Origin: an uncultured bacterium
Lineage (GTDB): Bacteria > Bacillota > Clostridia > Lachnospirales > Lachnospiraceae
NCBI GenBank assembly: GCA_947643145.1
Contig: CANRVD010000012.1
Coordinates: 1-48,785, forward strand
Direction: 5' to 3'
Length of the DNA stretch: 48,785 nucleotides
The notes under the pieces are model-generated. The model was not told where the DNA came from. It did not search any database and saw nothing but the letters and a program-made list of their open reading frames with translations. The translations under genes and the position numbers were made by a program. This document shows, piece by piece, positions 9,145 through 18,109 of this stretch; the first letter of the stretch is position 1; every line of letters begins with the position of its first letter.

Positions 9145-9911
9145 CTTTTCACCTGCTTATCTGCCTGTGCTTCATATATGCAATCCCGCAGCACAGACAT
9201 TCCCTGCTCAAATCCGCATACCATTCCCCGTCTACTTTTAACCGCCCTGTTTTTAATGCTTTCGACTTTGGTTTTAGACCCTGAAGTTCCCACTCTGGTT
9301 TCATCATAATCAAATGTTGTGACAACACTTATCTCATTGGCATTGTCTAAGATATCGTGAAAGCAGGGTCTCTTAACCTCTTCTTCCATAAAACAAATAC
9401 TTAAAACTGCCGGTTCTTTTAGATTAACAGATACAATACTATTCTCATAATATCTTCTGATCTCCAAACCCGTATCAGAAAGCACGCCATTAATTTCAAC
9501 GTTTGTCATACATTTAATTCCCAGTTCTTCCGCCAATGCCGGAGGCACCAGACCTGTTTCACTGTCACCTGACTGAAAACCTGTTAAAACATAATCATAT
9601 TCAATAGAACGCAGAAACCGGCCTAAGGTATAAGCCGTTGCAATCGTATCCGCTCCTGCAAACTTTTGATTCGCTAAAAGATATACCCGATCCACTCCAT
9701 ACTCATAAAGTTGATTTAAACAATCTCTTGCATCCATTCTGGACATAGCAACTACTATAACTTTGCAATCATTACCTTTTATGCTATTTTTTATCCGCAT
9801 AGCCTGATGCAAAGTGTTCCTATCCTGTATTGATATGGAAAGTTTATAACCTGTGTTAAATGAATCAGCAGGCACAGATTGTATCGGTTTCAAGCAAACT
9901 ACAATATTCAT
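9141..9911 (-). CDS. etfB: Electron transfer flavoprotein beta subunit-like protein
   Basis: A 256-aa protein starting MNIVVCLKPIQSVP, the usual EtfB opening. It has YGVDRVYLLANQKFAGADTIATAY and then DYVLTGFQSGDSETGLVPPALAEELGI, the nucleotide (AMP/FAD)-binding core of the family. It forms a heterodimer with the EtfA encoded immediately downstream. Its ATG overlaps the stop of the U32 gene by one base (TGATG). The tight coupling U32-etfB-etfA suggests that the Fe-S protein and the ETF work on the same reaction. Confidence 0.88.
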   Translation of the reverse strand: MNIVVCLKPIQSVPADSFNTGYKLSISIQDRNTLHQAMRIKNSIKGNDCKVIVVAMSRMDARDCLNQLYEYGVDRVYLLANQKFAGADTIATAYTLGRFLRSIEYDYVLTGFQSGDSETGLVPPALAEELGIKCMTNVEINGVLSDTGLEIRRYYENSIVSVNLKEPAVLSICFMEEEVKRPCFHDILDNANEISVVTTFDYDETRVGTSGSKTKVESIKNRAVKSRRGMVCGFEQGMSVLRDCIYEAQADKQVKR

Positions 9912-11041
9912 CAGCGCATCATGTCCTTCTTAAGATAATCTTCAATAACTGCTATTCTTTTTGCATTTAACGGGTCGCTATGCACTGCTTTTCGGGCCAT
10001 TTCAGCACAATAATTACATTCATCACAGTTTTTCATGCTGCAATTACTGTTTAGGAAATGTTCACCCAAAGAATCTAACGCTTTACTATCGATGCTCATA
10101 TCCAGTCCCATCAAACTCTTCATTAAGGCAAAATTATGAATGCCGCTATCCATGCTTTTACTTATAATATTAGGGCTGTTTTTATTGACCACCTGATTTA
10201 CATTCAGTATTTCCAGTAAATTGCCCTCACAAGAACGGGTGCAATAAGCCCTCGCGGCTCTTTCCAGCCATTCCGTAGACTTATTTCTGTCTGTGATCTT
10301 TCCTCTACAAATCCCTACGCTCTCGGCAATATGAATATCCTCTGGTCTACACCACGTGGACTTAATTATTTGCGTTGTATCCTTGTACTTCATTAAAATA
10401 CATTGAAGCATACAATAATCAATTTCATTATTGTCTGCCGAGCTCTGGGATTTGTGACTTATAACACAATTATGGTACTGTTGCAAAGGACATTTATATA
10501 AGCAAGTTTGATTTACCATGATTTGTAAGTCACAGCTTACTGCCTTCTGCATTTTTTCTAATAATCTATAGTTGCGCTCTATACCATTACGCACTGTGAT
10601 TTCTGATACACCTAACCTATCATAGTATTTTGCGCTTTCTACGCTATCCACCAATGCAAAAGAAGAAACACTAATCTTTAATTCAGGATACTTGCTCCTA
10701 CACATATCAATTATATAGGGATTTGCAATTGTAACCATATCTACGCCTATCTGCGTAAGCCATCTCAAAAAGTCCGATATCTCATTTCTCTTCTCGCTGG
10801 TATACTCTTGATTAGACAAGCATGCTGCATTCATCAGCACATTAAATTTCTTATTATATTTATGTGCAGCTTCAATAGCTTGAGCAATATTATCATGACC
10901 AATAAAAGACATCTGGTGTACAGGTCGTCCGCTCCCTACCGGATTTTTAGAAACAGTGCCATAATAATACTCAATATCCTCTAATTCCTCTGTTTTATGA
11001 ATTAATTCCAAATCGCCGTTATATGCCAAAGAATATTTCAT
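9911..11041 (-). CDS. U32-family (UbiU/UbiV/TrhP-like) iron-sulfur protein with an extra C-terminal cysteine cluster
   Basis: A 376-aa TIM-barrel-like protein of the 'peptidase U32' family: FNVLMNAACLSNQ near residue 70, NPYIIDMCRSKYP near 108-119, LKISVSSFALVDS, EITVRNG at 147-153, and the cysteine region C180/C184/C192 followed by C231. The C192-C231 gap and overall layout resemble the [4Fe-4S] ligands of U32 hydroxylating enzymes. The family is misnamed. UbiU/UbiV, RlhA and TrhP act in oxygen-independent hydroxylation (prephenate is the donor for RlhA and TrhP). Unusually, a second Cys set (C334-x4-C-x2-C-x2-C345) sits near the C-terminus and may hold another cluster. Upstream of etfB in the same transcript. 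A role as an anaerobic tailoring hydroxylase is inference. Confidence 0.72.
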   Translation of the reverse strand: MKYSLAYNGDLELIHKTEELEDIEYYYGTVSKNPVGSGRPVHQMSFIGHDNIAQAIEAAHKYNKKFNVLMNAACLSNQEYTSEKRNEISDFLRWLTQIGVDMVTIANPYIIDMCRSKYPELKISVSSFALVDSVESAKYYDRLGVSEITVRNGIERNYRLLEKMQKAVSCDLQIMVNQTCLYKCPLQQYHNCVISHKSQSSADNNEIDYCMLQCILMKYKDTTQIIKSTWCRPEDIHIAESVGICRGKITDRNKSTEWLERAARAYCTRSCEGNLLEILNVNQVVNKNSPNIISKSMDSGIHNFALMKSLMGLDMSIDSKALDSLGEHFLNSNCSMKNCDECNYCAEMARKAVHSDPLNAKRIAVIEDYLKKDMMR

Positions 11042-11068
11042 TTATTACACCCCATAAAGCCAGTTATC

Positions 11069-11335
11069 TTAATTGTCTTCGTTTGCCGCGGCAGCATCTA
11101 TCACCTTGCAGAAGCAAGAATAAATGGTGCCTACAGTTTGAAACATTTCCGGACCAATCAGATAGTCTGGGAATTCAACACCAAACTCACACTCTACGTC
11201 CACCAAAAAACGCACTGCTGCAAATGAATCCATACCCAACTCCTCCAAACCTGATTCCAAAGAAATATTCTCTTTTTTCTCAAAATAAGGCATAATCATC
11301 TCCAGAAACTTATCATATAATTTTTCATTCTTCAT
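11069..11335 (-). CDS. Acyl/peptidyl carrier protein (second copy)
   Basis: An 88-aa carrier protein. The phosphopantetheine serine is Ser37 in LGMDSFAAVRF, a near-canonical D-S site, followed by DVECEFGVEFPD, the usual acidic helix and loop, and a final TVGTIYSCF helix. It is only distantly related to the first carrier (2924-3166), so the two probably carry different groups or face different enzymes. It is the first gene after the 258-bp gap at 11336-11593 and begins the carrier/U32/ETF block of the operon. Confidence 0.88.
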   Translation of the reverse strand: MKNEKLYDKFLEMIMPYFEKKENISLESGLEELGMDSFAAVRFLVDVECEFGVEFPDYLIGPEMFQTVGTIYSCFCKVIDAAAANEDN

Positions 11336-11593
11336 AATCTTATCCTACCTCTTTCTACATAAGCCATATATACTGTTTGATATACCATCTTTGGATTCCA
11401 TCTCCACATACCATTTTTTCTCTAGCCGCTACCCCGTTTTCTCATCTGTTTTCTCATCCTTTTCCTTTGATTTTCCTCCTTGTGCCAATAGCATATTAGT
11501 TCAAATTAAAATGAGATTTACCCTTCAACATTATATAATTCTATTTAGTAAAAGGTTAGCATTTATAACTCTATAACAACTAACTTATAATAA
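11336..11593 (-). promoter_or_regulatory. 258-bp intergenic leader inside the cluster
   Basis: This is the only sizeable gap in the minus-strand cluster. A TATAAT sequence (plus-strand 11530-11535) could be a -10 box, but the -35 position is poor. The transcript would contain a 12-bp tandem repeat (GATGAGAAAACA then GATGAGAAAACG; 11435-11458) and very short open frames (11-21 codons) just upstream of the carrier gene. It may be an internal promoter or leader. No clear terminator is seen. Confidence 0.3.
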
Positions 11594-13351
11594 TTAATCA
11601 TTAACCAGTTCCATGTAGGATCTATTTATATCTTGCGGAACCAGCAATGGATATATGGCCTTATTATCATTCATTGCCAGAATGACTTCCCCTTCCATCA
11701 ATTCTTTGGACTGCATATCCTCCGTATTTATGATGACCGTTTGGGGACCAGTCTTCCACATACAATAAGAATACTTTGAAGTAAATATTACTGCTCCTTT
11801 AAAGTGATACTTGACATGCATCACTGCATATAAGAAAACTGCTTTCGCTTTATCATCCGCTCGATTACTCCGAATCACTTGGTCTGCCGTCATCAAACGG
11901 TATGCATCATAAAAAATCGAGCAGGGTTCCAAATTAACCAAGTAATCTATGACATCGTTAAATGATTCCAGACTATCAATGAATTCTCTAACCATCTTAC
12001 ATTGCACTGACCATCTAATATAAACATTAGGTTTTCGCACAATTAAAGACTGATATGCATATTTAGCCCATGTCGCAGCACCATCCGGCTGACTGCTGCT
12101 GAAATAATAATTGTGCCAAACCGCAGCATTATGTATGGTTTGGAAACTATCTTTCATATTTACCAAATAAAAATTAGAGGGAATTTTATCATCCCCGATA
12201 TGATCTTTGCATATAAAGGGAAATTCAAATACTTTCTCTATTGATTCAAATTTCTTCCTGACCTGCATACGAGTATCTTCATCTATATTTGTTTCTCCTC
12301 TCTCAGTCCAATACCATTCGTCCGTATATAAAATCGTAATTTTCTTCTTATAAAAGAATGTTTTATCCGTAACTTTTTGAATATAGTCTGTACATATCAT
12401 ATAAATATCTGATTCAATAAATACAAGTAAAATATCTTGCGTAGCAAACCTTGCCTGAATTAAATCTCCTGTCTCAAATCCGCCTAATCTTAACATCGCA
12501 TAGAAAAACGACATATAAGAAGAACAACTTCCCACAATTTTTCCATCCTTTAGTTTTAATGCAATTAATTCATCAAAGCTGTACCAAGGTGCGCACAATT
12601 TACTGGACCACTCGTTATTTCGCTCGGACCGGGCAATGCTCACAGTAAATCGTTCCTTCATTGCATTATATATATTTGCTAGATAATGCAATTTTTCCTT
12701 ATGATATAACTGTTTTACCAATTCACAGATATATACGGACATCATATTCAATTTTATTGAGGCACATTCGATAATAGGATGTACCCCTCGATAAAAAACA
12801 GTTCTCGCTATACTCCTCAAATAAATGTTTTCTGCAGCCGGTTCCGTACAATGTCTCTCCAAATCGATTAAGCTCTGGTTGTCCCACCAAGGATGCATAT
12901 CATTCTGTAGAACCTGAAAGTCTACTTCTGCGGGAGCTTCATATTCAATTGGAAAGGAAGTTCTCTTTTTTTGGATCTTTACTATTTTCCATGCATTTTG
13001 ACTCTCTACATAACTCAAATAATACTCATGCGTTTCACAATGTGTATCATATTCATCATAAATTAGTTGAATTTTATTATTTATAATTATATTACCCGTT
13101 TCTTCCCTACAGGACAGCTCAAGAGAAAGGTTACTGGCTTTTAATACATAAGCATCAAACCATTCCTTTTCAGCGTTGATCGTCATCTCATCGTCGTTAT
13201 ATATGAGTCCGATCCAACTTAAACAATCTTTATTCTTATAATAATCACAAATAATTGTTAACCATTCATTTGCATCTACCCCACTGAAGCATCCGCTCTC
13301 AAATATAATATCAGTATTTGCTCTCACATCATCTCCTTTTTGTTCCTTCAT
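11594..13351 (-). CDS. 585-aa uncharacterised protein with a degenerate transglutaminase-like segment
   Basis: Not recognised as a whole. Residues about 25-128 look like a small alpha+beta (possibly NTF2-like) domain ending YYLSYVESQNAWKIVKI. Around Cys276, GSCSSYMSFFYAMLRLGGF resembles the cysteine-bearing helix of transglutaminase/arylamine-acyltransferase-like folds, and the downstream strand ends in CTDY, where a catalytic Asp could lie. The expected His is not evident (ATQDILLVF instead of an H-x-W strand). The rest is alpha-helical. It overlaps the gmhB stop by 4 bp. It may be an acyltransferase-like condensing or release enzyme, or a non-catalytic relative; both are guesses. Confidence 0.5.
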   Translation of the reverse strand: MKEQKGDDVRANTDIIFESGCFSGVDANEWLTIICDYYKNKDCLSWIGLIYNDDEMTINAEKEWFDAYVLKASNLSLELSCREETGNIIINNKIQLIYDEYDTHCETHEYYLSYVESQNAWKIVKIQKKRTSFPIEYEAPAEVDFQVLQNDMHPWWDNQSLIDLERHCTEPAAENIYLRSIARTVFYRGVHPIIECASIKLNMMSVYICELVKQLYHKEKLHYLANIYNAMKERFTVSIARSERNNEWSSKLCAPWYSFDELIALKLKDGKIVGSCSSYMSFFYAMLRLGGFETGDLIQARFATQDILLVFIESDIYMICTDYIQKVTDKTFFYKKKITILYTDEWYWTERGETNIDEDTRMQVRKKFESIEKVFEFPFICKDHIGDDKIPSNFYLVNMKDSFQTIHNAAVWHNYYFSSSQPDGAATWAKYAYQSLIVRKPNVYIRWSVQCKMVREFIDSLESFNDVIDYLVNLEPCSIFYDAYRLMTADQVIRSNRADDKAKAVFLYAVMHVKYHFKGAVIFTSKYSYCMWKTGPQTVIINTEDMQSKELMEGEVILAMNDNKAIYPLLVPQDINRSYMELVND

Positions 13352-13872
13352 GTCTCCCTAATGCCTTCAATACTCAATATCTTTTCCACAGCCTGCAACA
13401 CATCGCCATCCGTCTTAATCAAAAAAGAATATTTCAAACCAGCATTATTACCCGCCTGTATATCTGTATGGCTGTCCCCTATCAAATAGGAATGCCCAAA
13501 ATCTATCTCATATTTTTTCTTTGCTGCTAACAGCATCCCGGGGTTTGGTTTTCTGCAGTCACAAGCAACAGCATATTTTTTTACAATCCCCTGTTCCAAA
13601 TGCGGACATACATAAAATTCTTGTATATGTGCGTCTTCCTCAGCCAACAAATTCATGATATACTGGTTAATTTCCCATACGGTGTTTTCGCCATAATAAC
13701 CTCTTGCCACTCCTGATTGATTCGTTACCACAATCACGATAAATCCATTTTTATTTAATAATCGAATGCTTTCGCCTATACTTTCGTTTAATTGTATTTG
13801 GCTTATGGAAGAAACATATCCTAAGTCTTTATTGATTACTCCATCCCTGTCAAGAAATACACACTTTTTCAT
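13348..13872 (-). CDS. gmhB: D,D-heptose 1,7-bisphosphate phosphatase-like HAD hydrolase
   Basis: A 174-aa HAD phosphatase. Nucleophile and acid/base aspartates are Asp8 and Asp10 (FLDRDGVIN), followed by VVTNQSGVARGYY and LIGDSHTDIQAGNNAG. The zinc site C89-x-H91-x12-C104-x-C106 has the same spacing as in the E. coli enzyme, so assignment to the GmhB family is strong. It removes the 7-phosphate from glycero-manno-heptose 1,7-bisphosphate on the way to nucleotide-activated heptose. GmhA lies 48 bp upstream on the same strand. The heptose kinase and nucleotidyltransferase are not in the window and may lie beyond the left edge. Confidence 0.88.
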   Translation of the reverse strand: MKKCVFLDRDGVINKDLGYVSSISQIQLNESIGESIRLLNKNGFIVIVVTNQSGVARGYYGENTVWEINQYIMNLLAEEDAHIQEFYVCPHLEQGIVKKYAVACDCRKPNPGMLLAAKKKYEIDFGHSYLIGDSHTDIQAGNNAGLKYSFLIKTDGDVLQAVEKILSIEGIRET

Positions 13873-13920
13873 AGATAGCTGTACCTCTACACCTACGTAT
13901 TAATTGTCTGACACATACTG

Positions 13921-14502
13921 CTAAACCAGATTGTCTGATTCGTCATCAATTTCAGCACACATAATGTGTATCAATATTTTCTGGGCTTCTTGTATAATAT
14001 CCGTATCCTCTGCATGAATATGTACCGGATACTTGAGCAGTGGCAGAACTCGTCCACCATCTTTTCCGATGAAACCACTAGTCACTATGTCGTGAACATT
14101 TGCATATTCTAATGCTTTTAACACATTGACTGAATTTCCACTTGTTGTTAATACAAAAAGCAAATCTCCTTTTTTTGCAAATGCTTCAACTTGTCTGGCA
14201 AAAATGTCATCATAGGAAAAATCATTTGCAATTGCCGTCATAGAAGCTACGTCACAATTCAATGCATGTACTGGATATGGGCTTCTATTCTTGTTAAATC
14301 TGCCAACTAATTCCCCTGAAAAATGCATTGCATCTGCGGCGCTTCCACCATTTCCGAATACAAAAATCTCCTTTTTATTCTTTATCGTATCCTTAATTAT
14401 CGTAGCAAATTCTTCAAATTGCTCTATCATATGACTATCTTGAAAAATATTGTTTAGTGCTTGTAACCGATGATTTAGCAATAATTCATATTTTTTCAAC
14501 AC
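13921..14502 (-). CDS. gmhA: Sedoheptulose 7-phosphate isomerase (SIS domain)
   Basis: A 193-aa single SIS-domain protein. FVFGNGGSAADAMHFSGELVGRF and LLFVLTTSGNSVNVLKAL are the sugar-phosphate loops, and the ALNCDVASMTAIANDFSYDDIF stretch is characteristic of GmhA. It converts sedoheptulose 7-phosphate to glycero-manno-heptose 7-phosphate. Start: the frame opens at GTG 14508, but the GAGG ribosome site overlaps that codon; the GTG at 14502, with 5-bp spacing, fits better. With GmhB it points to a heptose unit in the product or in a surface glycan made by this cluster. Confidence 0.88.
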   Translation of the reverse strand: MLKKYELLLNHRLQALNNIFQDSHMIEQFEEFATIIKDTIKNKKEIFVFGNGGSAADAMHFSGELVGRFNKNRSPYPVHALNCDVASMTAIANDFSYDDIFARQVEAFAKKGDLLFVLTTSGNSVNVLKALEYANVHDIVTSGFIGKDGGRVLPLLKYPVHIHAEDTDIIQEAQKILIHIMCAEIDDESDNLV

Positions 14503-14606
14503 ACGCACCTCAAATCTTATTCTTTCATTTTACAATCATGCTGTTCCGCAATCATATTTTTGTTTAACATCTTATGTGTAAAAACAGTTCGCAGTCGCTT
14601 ATGGCA

Positions 14607-16094
14607 CTATACAAATAACGTGTTATAACCATTCACGCTATCAGCATATGTTATAATATGGTTGCAATCTATTGAAATCTCATTTGATAACATCTTATTC
14701 ATTGTATCGTATACAGCCTCTGGATCTATGCTATTAATATTCCCATCCTCTGGCACAATACTATAATTATTTCTTAAGACGCGAAAACCAATCTCATTTC
14801 CTTCACAAACCAATGGAGTCTGCTCTCCCCAGATGGTCAATGTTGGGATATTCCAAAAAGATGCAATATGACCTGCCGAACTATCAATGCCCACTACCAT
14901 CGTAAATCTGGAAATTACATATATATATTCAAATATTGTAAGCTTCCCAAATTCTATGACGCCTGGCATCGTACGGTAACAATGTGGACTAAGAATCACA
15001 ATATTAACATTATTTTCTATACATATTTTATAAAATTCGTAGGCATTGTCCTCACTCCAGCATCTTGCCACCCTGCCTATATATTTCTTATCATGTATTA
15101 AATCACCTGTAAAAAATTGATACCCAATATACTTTTTGTTTTTGTCAAACATACCATCCAACTGTTTCTTGCGTTCAGTAGAAATCTTTCCAATGATTCG
15201 CTTTTGCATCATCTCGATATGGGTAAATGGGTATATATCAGTATCCGGAAACATACGTCTTCGGTTTAAATCATAAATATGCCCAGTTCCATAGAGTTCT
15301 GTGAGATCAATAAATGTGTTACCCTTAAACATATACAACCTCTTTGACTCCTGATTTTTTCTTTTTGATATTTCCATTAAATGACACATCATCACAAAAC
15401 TGGGCATCTTCAAAATATGAATATCCGGAAAGAAGCATTTCGCAAGTTGGAATTGAGTTATTCCGTCTAGCATGATTAGATAAGTTTTTTCCGCCGGAAA
15501 ACCACTCTTCAAGATGAAATCATACAATAGCGACACATTCATTACATAATCGCCAATTCCACCTTTGTAATTAATAAAAAGACAACCATTCTTACCAGAA
15601 CCGTTTCCGGGAAATGCATCTCTTTTTGCAGCATTTTCAATGTATTCCAAAACTATATAACCGTTTTCAATTAGATAACCATAAAAAGAAAACTTTTTAG
15701 CTATAATTTGGAGAAGATTATATGTAATCTGACATTCTTTCATCTCCCGATTTTTCAAGTAATCATATTTCGTTTTTTCCGTTTCCAAAAGATCGATCAA
15801 AACAATAACATTGTCATATCTGACAGTAGCATCTTCGGTCGTATGATTTGCTCTGTTTTGATCAATATCTTCAAGCACGGTTTTTATATTTCCATTATCA
15901 CAGAAATATATTTCCGCATCTTTATATTTTTCTATTTCGCTTATCAATAACACAAAGAAATTACTGGTATATTTCAACACATTACTTACAATTTCTGTTT
16001 TGTTCTTTGAGTTAAAGGCAATATATGAAACCTTTTTATCTAACCTCATGGCTTCTTTAACATATTTTATGCTTGTTAAAGGTATCATTTCCAT
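14607..16094 (-). CDS. GT9 (heptosyltransferase-like) glycosyltransferase
   Basis: A 495-aa protein. Residues about 175-200 (LFINYKGGIGDYVMNVSLLYDF) match the N-terminal acceptor-binding loop of ADP-heptose:LPS heptosyltransferases (GGIGD). The C-terminal MVVGIDSSAGHIASFWNIPTLTIWGE is the GT9 nucleotide-sugar donor motif (D-S/T-x2-x-H). A roughly 170-residue extension precedes the GT-B core and is not recognised. With GmhA/GmhB just downstream, it is the natural candidate to transfer the heptose. The 98-bp gap to gmhA shows no clear terminator. Confidence 0.75.
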   Translation of the reverse strand: MEMIPLTSIKYVKEAMRLDKKVSYIAFNSKNKTEIVSNVLKYTSNFFVLLISEIEKYKDAEIYFCDNGNIKTVLEDIDQNRANHTTEDATVRYDNVIVLIDLLETEKTKYDYLKNREMKECQITYNLLQIIAKKFSFYGYLIENGYIVLEYIENAAKRDAFPGNGSGKNGCLFINYKGGIGDYVMNVSLLYDFILKSGFPAEKTYLIMLDGITQFQLAKCFFPDIHILKMPSFVMMCHLMEISKRKNQESKRLYMFKGNTFIDLTELYGTGHIYDLNRRRMFPDTDIYPFTHIEMMQKRIIGKISTERKKQLDGMFDKNKKYIGYQFFTGDLIHDKKYIGRVARCWSEDNAYEFYKICIENNVNIVILSPHCYRTMPGVIEFGKLTIFEYIYVISRFTMVVGIDSSAGHIASFWNIPTLTIWGEQTPLVCEGNEIGFRVLRNNYSIVPEDGNINSIDPEAVYDTMNKMLSNEISIDCNHIITYADSVNGYNTLFV

Positions 16095-16100
16095 ATTGTA

Positions 16101-18065
16101 TTACCCCATCGTATTACCCCATTGTTTCCTAACTGTCCGTCTCATCCTATAGTACTTTTCAAGCAAGATGGCATCCTTTTTATCCGTCAGTTTTAAATTT
16201 CGGAACAAATCGTAATACTCCCAGTCAAAATAAAATCTGATTAATTCGTTGCACAAATTCTGTGGATTATATGTTTGCTTCAAAACGTCAAGCTCATCTT
16301 GTGTAAGCGGTTCACTGAAAACCGTTTTTCTCTCTTCTGGCCTCGTTTTTTCATACAGATTCTGGTTTTGCAATTCCACCCTTTTTCCATTTACATACAA
16401 AACCTTAACCTTTTTTCTTAATGCAAAGTTGAATGCTTCCAAAATCGTATCTATAATAGGCTCACCCTTATCATTGAGTGAGGTATTACATAAAATAGGT
16501 ACACCCGTCATTTCATTGAAATGATCTAAAATACTGTATAAAGTATCGTTATCCCCATTGCCTATTGTCTGCACTCTGGCCGTCTGGTCAAGATGCATAA
16601 TGGCAGGAACTTTTTTCGCTTTATCATCCTTGATCTTAAAGGTGTGTAGCATATAAGGTGATATAAATGCCTCTTCAAACCATTCACTGACCTTTTCTTC
16701 CATGACAATAGGTGCAACCGGCCGCCACCACTCTCGCTGCTTAATTTCATTCAGTTCTTCCCTGCTCATGTCACTTCTGGGATCTGCTATAATGCTACGG
16801 TTTCCCAATGCACGAGGGCCGATTTCTGCCGAATTATTAAACCACACAATAGGAAACTCCATAATATCATAAACAACTTGCTCGAAATCCATCTTTGAAA
16901 TGGACTTAATATACTTCATCATATTATTTTCATTGATGACATCATACAAATCGTCAAATGAGTTTCCATAATATGCATTGTGCAAACTAAATGATATAGA
17001 ATCCATTTTTACGAAAAATTCATACAATGCAATCCCTAAAGATATCCCCGAGTCACTAACACAGGGCGGCGCCACGAAGCCCTTAAAATTAAATTGGTTC
17101 ATCAGTGCACTATTGGTGGGACAATTCAGAGCATATCCTCCGGTAATAGATAAATAAACATTTTTCGCATCAACATCGCATTTACTCAAAATCATGGCTA
17201 CGTTGTTCTTCATGATTTTTATAGACATATCCTGAATAATTTTCATTACTGTGCTGATATGGTTTTCTGTGTCCGTAAACCTTGCATCATAGCCCGTAAA
17301 ACCATTTGATGCATCTGTCTCCATCTGTTGAACCAAACCATCTATTTTCTTTACATAGTCTAAATACGCATTCTGCTTTTTATTGTCAATTTCATTAACA
17401 TATTCATCTATTAACTGATTAATGATATTTTCTGGTAAATCCAGAGCACTTGTACTGGCACTTCCTAATGCCATGAGTGTTCCTTCCCTTAATTGATAGA
17501 AATCGGAGGCAGCCCCCCATAGCAACCCCGGTGAATCAACCCGAAAAATTTCTTTCACCTTTCCTTTAATTGAATGGCATCCAACAAAATTCCACTGACT
17601 CTTTATCCCTTTATCAACCACGTTATCAGGACCACCATCAACAGCTAGCGTAATCATATCCTCATTTTTGAATATCTCTGTTTCACACAGCATTCCACTA
17701 TACAAATGTGCTAACGTATGATATGCGATATATGGCGTGGTCTCCTTAATAGATGCCACATAATTCTTCTCTAATCCCGGCGTTCCCCACACCTCTTGCA
17801 TGTCATCCAACGTCAAGTCGTATCTTTTTAATAACCTATTGATGAATTCCATAGCCTGTTCTACGTCAGGGAAGCATCGGTCATGCATTTTCAATCCCGT
17901 TATTCGTTCTAACTCCCAGTAATGTATTAGCGTAAGCTGTTCACCGCTCTTTTTCCACAACGAAATATTGTGGTCATGCCTTCGCGTTAGTGTTTTATCT
18001 TCAAATGCTATATAAGCATATGGGTTTATCTCTGAATATACCGATAAATAGTAACCATCCTTCAT
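16101..18065 (-). CDS. O-carbamoyltransferase, NodU/CmcH/TobZ family (first)
   Basis: A 654-aa protein. The N-terminal Kae1-like ASKHA domain shows the metal-binding histidines in YHTLAHLYSG and then LAVDGGPD. The mid-region has LSITGGYALNCPTNS. The carbamoyl-transfer C-terminal part has AEIGPRALGNRSI, QREWWRPVAPIV and CNTSLNDKGEPI, all hallmarks of the family. It transfers the carbamoyl group of carbamoyl phosphate, via an adenylate, to a hydroxyl of a sugar or antibiotic scaffold. I start at 18065 because GGAG lies 5 bp before that ATG and it aligns with the paralogue's start. The frame reaches another ATG at 18080. A paralogue lies at 18929-20830. Confidence 0.88.
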   Translation of the reverse strand: MKDGYYLSVYSEINPYAYIAFEDKTLTRRHDHNISLWKKSGEQLTLIHYWELERITGLKMHDRCFPDVEQAMEFINRLLKRYDLTLDDMQEVWGTPGLEKNYVASIKETTPYIAYHTLAHLYSGMLCETEIFKNEDMITLAVDGGPDNVVDKGIKSQWNFVGCHSIKGKVKEIFRVDSPGLLWGAASDFYQLREGTLMALGSASTSALDLPENIINQLIDEYVNEIDNKKQNAYLDYVKKIDGLVQQMETDASNGFTGYDARFTDTENHISTVMKIIQDMSIKIMKNNVAMILSKCDVDAKNVYLSITGGYALNCPTNSALMNQFNFKGFVAPPCVSDSGISLGIALYEFFVKMDSISFSLHNAYYGNSFDDLYDVINENNMMKYIKSISKMDFEQVVYDIMEFPIVWFNNSAEIGPRALGNRSIIADPRSDMSREELNEIKQREWWRPVAPIVMEEKVSEWFEEAFISPYMLHTFKIKDDKAKKVPAIMHLDQTARVQTIGNGDNDTLYSILDHFNEMTGVPILCNTSLNDKGEPIIDTILEAFNFALRKKVKVLYVNGKRVELQNQNLYEKTRPEERKTVFSEPLTQDELDVLKQTYNPQNLCNELIRFYFDWEYYDLFRNLKLTDKKDAILLEKYYRMRRTVRKQWGNTMG

Positions 18066-18109
18066 ATGTGCTCCATTCATTTACCTAAAGCCACTTTAAA
18101 AAGTATCTG

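Noticed and set aside
13348-16094. LPS core biosynthesis genes
   Set aside because: Everything else in the window points to a Gram-positive cell, and no lipid A or other LPS genes are present; a heptose glycoside role is preferred.
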